Shown here one piece after another: positions 55,593 through 64,000 of a DNA stretch of 64,000 bases. Every line of letters begins with the position of its first letter. Position 1 is the stretch's first letter. A model generated the notes under the pieces. That model was not told where the DNA came from. It did no database searches and saw nothing but the letters and a program-made list of their open reading frames with translations. A program made the translations under genes and the position numbers. The DNA lies in assembly GCA_032622095.1 (NCBI GenBank), contig CP136066.1, forward strand, positions 185,850,716-185,914,715. The letters run 5' to 3'. The stretch is from Siphonodentalium dalli. Lineage: Eukaryota > Mollusca > Scaphopoda > Gadilida > Siphonodentaliidae.

Positions 55593-55805
55593 GTAGTTAT
55601 GAGTAGTCAAGTGGTAACAAAGTAAATAGAATAATATATTAGGAATAATATATTTTGTGAAATTTTAGAACCGGATACCATCTATCGCTCGACAAAGTGA
55701 AGCATATAAGAATGTCTATCTCATTGCTACTCTACTTCAAGTTGTGGCCCATCAGAATTGGATAGGAACAGATAAGTGATGGTGTGGATATCTTATGCTA
55801 ATCAT

Positions 55806-55916
55806 TTGATCCAACGTGTTAAAAGTCCAGTTAAGTTTACCAAAAACAGGATGTTTCTGAAACATCATGTTTTCGGTAAACTTATCTGGACTCTTATATA
55901 TAACACGTTGGATCAA
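55806..55916. repeat. Palindromic MITE, 111 bp
   Basis: 'ttgatccaacgtgtta' with 'agtccagttaagtttacc' is inverted at the right end (ggtaaacttatctggact, taacacgttggatcaa). Confidence 0.85.
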
Positions 55917-56010
55917 TGAGAAACATATTGCGTATAACGTAATGAGTTTCAGCTGAGAAGTCAATTTGGGAATGCAGATTTGCTAATTAAGATTGGTCAA
56001 ACATCAGCGT

Positions 56011-56613
56011 ATATCATTTTTATCATCTTTTCTTACATTCTTTATTAATTTTTATCATTTTCTTCTTACATTCTTTAACAATTTTATATATATTTTTTCA
56101 TGTTTTTCTTACATTCTTTAAAGACATATTATGTACTTGTTCGGGTGCGTGAACTGATAAGTTAGTATTCAGGCACTAAGCCAATTGAAGGAGTGCAACA
56201 TTCTACTAACAACATCGAAAATCTGAAGCAAATCGACCGTACCACTCCATAGAAAACATCGTCAGAACTACGCTCAATTGTAAATATTTACAACTCGATT
56301 CGGGACGCATCTATCGGCGATAAACTAACGAAACGATTTCACAATCGAGAGTCGCTGCATTTAATTAATATATAAGAATGACGGTGTGTGTTGTCAATTT
56401 AGATATTTAGATATTTGTAAAAATAACTACTTTGAACAAGATTAATCTCCATTTCTATTTTATCACCATACCGGAGTGTTTCACATCACTTTAACAATTA
56501 CAAAATAATATAAACATTGTTAGGCCAATGCATTCTCTTATATATGGGAGGCGACCTATGGTCGACTCGCATATAATAGAGATTGTATTGGCACAGGGTT
56601 TTCGCAAAAAAAC
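56011..56613. repeat. T-rich tandem repeat and family C fragment
   Basis: 56011-56118 repeats 'ttttcttacattcttta' with ~40-bp spacing, as inside family C at 6145-6300. 56522-56613 ('ccaatgcattctcttatata' and 'ggcacagggttttcgcaaaa') is the family C inner palindrome. The sequence between shows nothing. Confidence 0.65.
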
Positions 56614-56787
56614 ATTCTACCGAACACACACGAACGCGCACTCGAAACACCCAAAATGCACCAACACCAGGTGCGTGACATTTTAAAACCGTTTAGTTTT
56701 AAATTCGCCATAAGGGTGTGCACTACCTTTGTTCTGATTAGATTGGGTCATAAATGGTGGGAGATCATGTCACACCCTCCCACCTCA

Positions 56788-57127
56788 ACATATCCTCGTA
56801 CAAATAGGTTCATATTGGACGTAAATATTCACATATGGGTTCATATTGGACGGAATTTATTATGAAATGAGACCATAGTGAGCATTTACCCGTTATTCCG
56901 TTAAATGGCGCGGACCTTAGCGCATGAAAACACACTATAAATAGCGTGAATCTGGAAAGTAGTTTCGATAAGAAAAGATAGATTAAATATCGTCAATATG
57001 ATCCAATATGGGCGTATTTATGTTTTACCTTCTTATAGAGCGTATATTGAGGTTAAATACGCCAATATGAGCGTATTTCGCTCACTAAAATGCGTCCGTT
57101 ATATGTGCTTAGTTTTAAGAACAGACT
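56788..57127. repeat. MITE, family A
   Basis: 'acatatcctcgtacaaatag' to 'agaacagactg', with 'acccgttattccgttaaatg' and 'gcgcggacc' inside. Confidence 0.75.
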
Positions 57128-57189
57128 GACCAGGCGTGATCGAAGAGCATTGCAACTGGGTGTATACATATAGGAATAAACCGTTTTGT

Positions 57190-57374
57190 TCCTTATTGTT
57201 TGTTGAACTTATTATCTGAACATTTGTCACCAATGAATGGGAATATTTCTGCTCTTTCTATTGTCTGTTCTGTCGTCTACTCATATTTCCTGAACATCCC
57301 TCCATGTGAATAATAGACCCTTCCAATATATACCATCATGACTGAATGGGAGAATCCATTTAGTATAAGAAGGG
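57190..57374. mobile_element. MITE, family B, truncated, reversed
   Basis: Begins at the hairpin half 'tgttgaacttattatctgaa' and ends 'tagtataagaaggg' at TTAA 57375-57378. Its right part matches the left part of 60115-60367 in reverse. Confidence 0.75.
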
Positions 57375-57382
57375 TTAATCTT

Positions 57383-57905
57383 TAAACTGTGCGATATCGA
57401 CTACAGTCACTGTGTCACGTGGTCTACCGTCACACATATATAGGTATTATTTGTGAAAACATAAACATCCAACGAAATTGGCACACTTGAAGATTACAAT
57501 GGTGCATACATTGTGCTGTTGGTACCGAGAGAAACAGTGTTTAATCACTGTAGATGACAGTCTACAATTCATTCTCCATTAAGTAGTTATACTTTGACCT
57601 ATGTTGAACTTTCAGATTACTGACTACCACCAATATATACGTTATCATTTGTGAAAACGTAAACACGAGACATAACAAAAGTGGCGCCCTAGAAGATTGC
57701 AAGACTGTATCAATGTGTTACTGGTATAAAAAAAACAATTTTGGTAACTCTAATTGATAGTCTATAGCATTCGTGTCCATTCTATTTTGACCTGTGCTAA
57801 CCTTTAAGCTGTGCGATTATGGACTATCATCACTATACGTAATCATTTGTGAAAACGTAAACACCAGCTCCAACAAAATTGGCACCCTAGAAGATATAGT
57901 TTGTC
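57383..57905. repeat. Three ~199-bp diverged tandem units
   Basis: 'atttgtgaaaacgtaaacac' or a close variant recurs near 57449, 57648 and 57847. Each is followed by 'aaa(a/t)tggc.cc.tagaaga' and preceded by 'ctgtgcgat..ggactac'. Confidence 0.75.
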
Positions 57906-58800
57906 CTCGATAAATAAAGACGGAAATATGTGGTTTTCAAATATTTACAATCTATCAGCCGCCATACCGTAAAAATAACCTTGTGCATCCGACGTTAGCT
58001 GTGATTACAAACAGACAAGTGATCATAGCAAAGTCAACTCAAACAAACGTATCCTCGGTTAGAGACGGTACGAGTAAATATGTTGTGTCGGGCTCCATAT
58101 TTACTAGCAAATATCATAACTCACATCTGTGTATATTTCGCTGAAAATTTACTCAATGATTTTCCTATGTTTGCAGATATTGATATGGGAGTACGGGGAA
58201 TCCCCGTGATGGGAATTCCATGAACGTCACGTTGTCAAGGTCGTTTTGGGATGCTGGGGATCTTTACTTGACGCTGTACACTGGTTTGAGGATGTCTGAG
58301 TGGTGGTTTGATATCACGTGTCATGCGTCGGTTCCTTTCGCCTTGCTGTAGCAGATATATCTTGTTTTAATGGAAGGTATATGTAGTGCACCACGATTGC
58401 GCTCACTGGCGGGAGACGAACAGGAGTTCAGTTCCAGCTGATGTGTCAGTGTAGTGAATGTTCATGGTTTATGATTGATGAGGCTGTTGGTGTTCTCTCT
58501 GATGCATTGCCTTAATATTCACGACAATAATCGTAACGTAAGTAGACATACCTTCTTGTTCAGGTTCGATACTCCACTCCCCGATGGACGCGATACGCGT
58601 TTCTAAAAGATAAGATCAGATGCTTTATTGCATTGCATGAATGCTGACTGGAATATAAGTCAACACAAGATAAGTTATAAATTAAACTAAGCATGTCCAT
58701 ATAACTTGCAACAAGCGTATATTATATACCCTGCATGTGATTCTTGGTAAACCATGAGAGATCAAGTTAATTACCAATATTTCCATTTTCTCTTCTGGAA
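57906..58800. other. Non-coding stretch
   Basis: Nothing recognised. Confidence 0.4.
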
Positions 58801-58890
58801 GACAATATGTCAGTATTTTCTTATTATTTAAAAAAAAAATTGTGCAAATTATTTTGTTTTTAATAATAAGAAAATACTGACATATTGTCT
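58801..58890. repeat. Perfect-arm hairpin, 90 bp
   Basis: 'gacaatatgtcagtattttc' followed by ttattatt is exactly complementary to 58861-58890; the loop is ~30 bp of A and T. Confidence 0.9.
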
Positions 58891-60114
58891 TTGTGTTGTT
58901 TTACGGAAAGAGTCCACACCTCTGGATAAAAAAATGCATTTTTGACTAATTTACGTCACGGTCGGCTTTGTCTCAAGCAATGTTTTCTGGAAACACTACA
59001 TGTATGAGTCCTTTTGTTGCCCTGTAACTGCTCTTAGTTCCCCTCAATTTCATCGATTGATAATAGTTCAAAATCTAACGATGTGGCCTGTTCTTGACAC
59101 TTCTCTTGTTGAACATGTGTGCAATATGCGGGGACGGGGTTATTAGTTTGGGAGAAATTAAGACTAAAACACACTCTCTGGTTATATATTTTGCAAGTGA
59201 TGAGTACATGAGACTGACTACTAGATTATATTCGAATGTTGGCCCGAACAACATATTTCACACCAATTATTCCTTGGGAAGTCAAACCATCAGCACAATT
59301 TCAACCGCATTATATAGTCTCAAACTTCCAACGGTTGTGCGACAGTGCCATGTTGCTAGGCATGACATTCCTAAGTGTTTAGAAATTTGGTGAGGTAAAG
59401 CATACTCGACTTTCGTCCATGTGGTCAGGTGTCTGGCAATATGTCAGTGAACAAGCAAGATATATATAAAACACAGTCAAGAAACCTGGATACATCTCCA
59501 AACAGTATTTATTATAATAATATCGTAATATAGTACACCAAATATATCATACGATATATAAGAGATTTTAGCTCTGATTTGAATGCTATATATTTCATCC
59601 TTACAGGACCGATGTCAACATACACCCGATTTGTATAGACTGAGAAATTCAACTGGATAACATGATAACCGAGTTATGTCGTCGTGCATGGCTGTTGGAG
59701 TGTGCATGGAAAGACAGGAAAGATCAGGAGTACATTGTATCTGAAATGGAGAACCAAATACCATCATATGTTCGAGTGAAAATAATTACACCAATACTGG
59801 TTGATGATTTGCCACTGCGCATATACGTCTGGTCAACTGTTCTTGCTATATATAATTATATTATGGTGCTGTGTCAAGCAGAATTAGTTATAAAGGTGGC
59901 TAATTGATGTTGATAATAACCATAATCGATATTTTACTCAAATTGTTATTTTTGTCTTTGCAAAATCATAAAGATTAAAAAAAAAGTTATTATCCGTATG
60001 GAACATCAAGAACAAGGTTAATTTAAAAACATTCTCACAATGACCGCATTGGTTGTTGCAAAACGATCTCAATAATGATCTTAGTTTTGCAATGACGTTC
60101 ATGGCCACTGTTAG
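58891..60114. other. Non-coding stretch
   Basis: ORFs at 59094-59393 and 59662-59907 (+) have plausible composition but no recognisable family. The second follows an acceptor-like 'catccttacag' by 54 bp. Not called as exons. Confidence 0.4.
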
Positions 60115-60367
60115 CCCTTTCTATACTAAATGGATTCTCCCACCCAGTTCTAATATTGTATATTGGAATGGTCTATTATTAATTTGGAAGGGTGTTCAGG
60201 ATAAATAACCAGACGACAGACTGAAAAACAGATAATATAAGAGCAGACGGGTTCATATTCATTGGTGGGAAATGTTCAGATAATACATTCAACAATGTTT
60301 GTTGAACTTATTATCTGAACATGTCCTGTGGGAGCTACTCATCAATGAGTATTTAGTAAAGAAAGGG
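60115..60367. mobile_element. MITE, family B, 253 bp
   Basis: Left 'ccctttctatactaaatgga', right 'gagtatttagtaaagaaagg' plus g. TTAA at 60368-60371; the left site reads TTAG. Central hairpin half 'tgttgaacttattatctgaa'. Confidence 0.85.
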
Positions 60368-61891
60368 TTAAACTCAAATGATGCACATCAGACTTTTCTT
60401 ATATCGTTCGGGTTTAGCAACGACATAAATTGACGAAATTGACGGTTGCTTTGCAGTCCCAATTAAGCTCACAGTGGATTCGATAGAGTAAATTCACGAC
60501 ACAACAGTTAACCAGACTACGTTCGCTAAGTGCTATATTGTTCTATGTCCCATTTTGTGTGGGAAAACTTGAGTTAAAATATTGACCACCATGTGTTCAT
60601 ATAAATGTTCCTTATTTTTGTAATATGTTTTATTTGATCCGTGGTATTGAAAAACTAATCAGTTGAATGTTCGTGCCTTAAATGTCAGTATTCTGTGTTT
60701 GGAGATTTTCAGAAGATTTTAGGTCAATGGTATAATTTTTTTTTTTTTTTTCGTTTTTTCAATCATAAAAGAACAAAAATCCCACAGCAGGTCATTTTCT
60801 TCGTTAAATTAACCTAGAATTCCCCAAGAAATAAGATCTACAAATCATGGAACAAGAAAGCACTGTATCAAACCAGTCACGTCACTGGCACTATTCCAAT
60901 GTCGGTTTCGATTGCTTATTATTGACGGTTGGAGATGCAACATTACAGCACTTAAATGTATTTGATCACGTGGTACAAAATAAATGAATGCATTGGTCCA
61001 CATGTGAGATATATCAATAGAGCACTGACAAAAAAGTGAGCATTGGAGGTGGAACAGATTGATATAGCCTCTCATTCAAATTTGATATGACAGACACGAT
61101 ATATCTGGTTATTTTCGGATCGGAAATTCAGCGCCGAATCGAAGGATACCAATATCTCAGTTTCCCGTCAAAAATGGACTTAGAACACTATAGCACTCAG
61201 TCGACTACTTCACAGAATTATATGTACAATGATCCGCTAGATGCCTTAGCCCACAATGAGTGTTCTAAACAAACACAATAAAGAATTGGAGCGGTATTAT
61301 TTTGTCGTTTTTTTTACTCCTACCAACCCTAGTGAGAGCTCGAGTGTATATATATGTATCAATTGTCAATTCCCCTGTCTTATGTTCTTGTATATGTTAT
61401 TCACGTCTTGGCCACGGTACAATTCGTGGATGATATAGGATCATTCCGTCGGACGGTGGTTGTCAGACTCTCGGAAAGCAACTGGGGATCTAACTTTCAC
61501 ACAACGAGACTTGGCGTATCAAGTTTTGGCCCAGGAACATTTTGTATCTAAGGTTTCTCATCAGTCGGCGATCATGTCAGCAACCAGTATTTTTTAGAAT
61601 ACTCGCAGCATATGTGTCTGAATTGCAAATATATTTTTTATCTTTTAGTCATTATCCAGCATTTTACACTACAAAATTAAGATTTCACCTTTGATCATGC
61701 AGTTGATTATACAAGTATCAGTATAAACTGTTCTTCTTGGGAACCAGAATATTTACTGTGGGGACAGTTGGATTCATATATAATGCACGCTATGATGCAA
61801 AACTGTGTCTAAGCAAATAGTCCCTGGAGAAAAGCCGCGTACCCAAATTACATATAGGGAAATGGGAAACCATGCATTGGCTATTGGGCCA
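60368..61891. other. Non-coding stretch, one weak exon candidate
   Basis: 61087-61281 (+) is a 64-codon ORF whose end (SKMDLEHYSTQSTTSQNYMY and beyond) is hydrophilic and runs directly into 'caataaag'. The acceptor-like 'aatatctcag' at 61162 lacks a pyrimidine tract. Not convincing. Confidence 0.3.
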
Positions 61892-62305
61892 ACATATCCT
61901 CGCCGAAATACGCACATAATCGACCTATATTGTGAAATAGGTACGTAATGAGAATATTTTATTCTGAAATAAGCAGATATTGGACTCTTACCAGTTATTT
62001 CGTTTTATGGCGCGGGCCACAGTGAAAACACCTGTTAAAGAGCGTACACCTGAAAAGTCGTGAGTTGGCTCATTTGTGTCATTGTCCGCACATAATCTGC
62101 TTAGAATTGCCTCATTTTCAGCACACTATCGACTCAAAATGAGGCGATTCGAAACAGATTATCTACCTAAAAACAAATTATATTATAAGCTGATAATGTG
62201 CTGGTTTTCGAGAGAATCGCATCATTATGAGTCGATAATGTGACTAAAATGTTACCTAAAACAAGTTCTATCATAAGCAGATACTGTTTTCGGGAGAACA
62301 GGTTG
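61892..62305. repeat. MITE, family A, longest copy
   Basis: 'acatatcctcgccgaaatac' to 'cgggagaacaggttg'. Contains 'gtttatggcgcgggccacag' and an inner palindrome around 'actcaaaatgaggcgattcg'. Confidence 0.75.
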
Positions 62306-63057
62306 ATTGGGCGTACATACGCTGTTACCCGATGATTCGAACACAATGACGTCATGCTCGCGGTATGAAAGTTTCACTCATAAATAAGGGTAGTGAACAA
62401 ATCGACTCGTGAATTCGACGCCTTGGTGTCCTTGCTCAGTTCTCTGTAATTGAATCGTTTTGGGTGCAATTCACGTCGTATTGCTCCACCGTTCGACAAT
62501 GCGAAGTCGATACAACCAATACATGTATATAAACAGTAGCTCATTCTGAATATTTTCTTCATGTTATATATAATCGTAACCCACACCTGAGAACCTGATT
62601 TTTACTGCGGTTGAATCGTCGCTGAAGCAATATGATGATGTTCTTGATTTTCTTATGATTTAGAACATCACACGTGACTCAATTTCGCAGTTTAATACAG
62701 CTTTGACTTGACTTGAAACGTATGTTATTTGCACATAATACAAAAGGGATCGGGGCACACGTTTTTTCAACTTACGAAGTCCTCTCCTAATACAAACGAT
62801 TAAGGATACAAAATGTTTAAAAGATGACTGCTGAACATATTAAGATGCATGATTTGATGGTGATTGGTGTAGTGCCTTCCAGAGCATATTGCTATACGGG
62901 TTATGGTTGAATTGGTAGCTATAACAGTTGGTGGAGTTTGTGTGATTCTTTGTTCGTTTTAACTAATGTCGGAGCAGGGTTATGTGCAAAGGCGTATTTT
63001 CTTCATATATATGTTAGTCAAGTGTTAGTCAGCTACTCCGGAAGACAGTACATACGG
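62306..63057. other. Non-coding stretch
   Basis: Nothing recognised. Confidence 0.4.
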
Positions 63058-63340
63058 TAGATCAATAACAGAGAACTGGTGGTTGAGTGGTTGAGTGGGG
63101 GAGTAGGTCATAACAGAGAACTGACGATTGAGTGGTTGAGTGGAGGAGTAGGTCATAATAGAGAACTGATGGTTGAGTGGGGGAGTAGATCAATAACAGA
63201 GAACTGATGGTTGAGTGGGGAGTAGATCAATAACAGAGAACTGATGGTTGAGTGGGGAGTAGATCAATAACAGAGAACTGATGGTTGAGTGGGGGAGTAG
63301 ATCAATAACAGAGAACTGATGGTTGGGTTGGGGAGTAGGT
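63058..63340. repeat. ~37-44 bp minisatellite
   Basis: Units of 'agatcaataacagagaactg' followed by 'atggttgagtgggg', about seven copies with small length changes. Confidence 0.9.
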
Positions 63341-63345
63341 CCTAA

Positions 63346-64000
63346 GTGGGGAGTCAGTAGATTACTAAACTTCATATACCGGTATACTAAGGCATTTTAA
63401 TAGTTTGCAAGAGGTTGTCTTTCAGAGCAATCGTGTGACTTTATGGTGGTCTGCAGATTTGGGTTTCATATTCTAGCATATTATATATATCTCGTACCAT
63501 TCGAGGCGGAACTTATAACTCTAACATGTTGCCAAATCACCTTGGAAATTAACTGTTATCAGCTGTTTCTTGTTAGAAGGAACTAAATAAGTAGAATTAC
63601 GCCCCTTTAGTTTTTACACCCAATCTGGAATACGAGTTAAAAAAAATTCTTGCACGCGATTGGCGTATAATATTTCAATTAAATTTACAAATTTTAAAAA
63701 CATAATACCCATGGCATGTATAAATTTGGGTTTTCCCTAGTCTGAAATGCGTTCGTGTCCAAACATTGACGGGAGAATAAGGCTGGGTATTTGCTTTCGT
63801 CAGCAGTTCAAATGTTGTGCAGAGTGGTGTAGTGTGAAAAACGTGTGTGGCAAAATATGCGTGAAGGGTTGGGCTTCACGAAATTTATTATTTCGTGCAA
63901 TTCGTATGTAGCAAATTTAGTGGGCGGGGCCAAACGTTAACACTGAGGCCTATGGAAATCAGTTAGTTCCTTCTAACATTCTATGCCCACATAACGTCGT
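63346..64000. other. Non-coding stretch to the window end
   Basis: Nothing recognised. Confidence 0.4.

Noticed and set aside
1-64000. CRISPR arrays, bacterial operons, integrated virus
   Set aside because: The tandem repeats have no unique spacers, introns are spliceosomal, and no viral replication or capsid genes were recognised.

Overview
The window is animal nuclear DNA. It is AT-rich, has large introns with GT-AG junctions, is dense in small palindromic DNA transposons, and has no operons, ribosome binding sites or long intergenic ORFs. CCGTCCGTCC-type simple runs inside ~160-bp tandem elements and the 'gatgaaacttggtatg' repeat family suggest a marine invertebrate, possibly a mollusc. 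That assignment is inference, not proof.

Two protein-coding loci are well supported. (1) 12886-15420 (+) is an intact 844-aa transposase ORF with two N-terminal C2H2 fingers. It follows a CACTG-starting terminal repeat at 11769, which marks a CACTA/EnSpm-like element. (2) 16886-37706 (+) is a seven-exon gene, assembled here from splice sites and phases. It encodes about 513 residues with an N-terminal CIDE-N domain (exons 1-2), a charged middle region and a conserved-looking C-terminal domain (exon 7). One reading-frame break lies in an A run of exon 4. Its introns hold at least six recognisable transposons, four of them hAT-like.

Downstream, 40918-43366 is a broken second copy of the CACTA element that keeps the other terminal repeat (ending at 43366) and a subterminal repeat array. 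The two CACTA termini are inverted and outward-facing and bracket the whole CIDE-N gene, a layout like a 31.6-kb composite transposon. Two independent one-ended relics would look the same.

Layout: 1-11.7 kb is non-coding with MITEs and two possible minus-strand terminal exons; 11.8-15.4 kb is CACTA copy 1; 16.9-37.7 kb is the CIDE-N gene; 37.9-43.4 kb holds MITEs and CACTA copy 2; 43.4-64 kb is repeats only, comprising segmental and tandem duplications, TTAA-flanked MITEs, a tRNA-derived SINE, perfect hairpins and minisatellites. No rRNA, functional tRNA or CRISPR was recognised.
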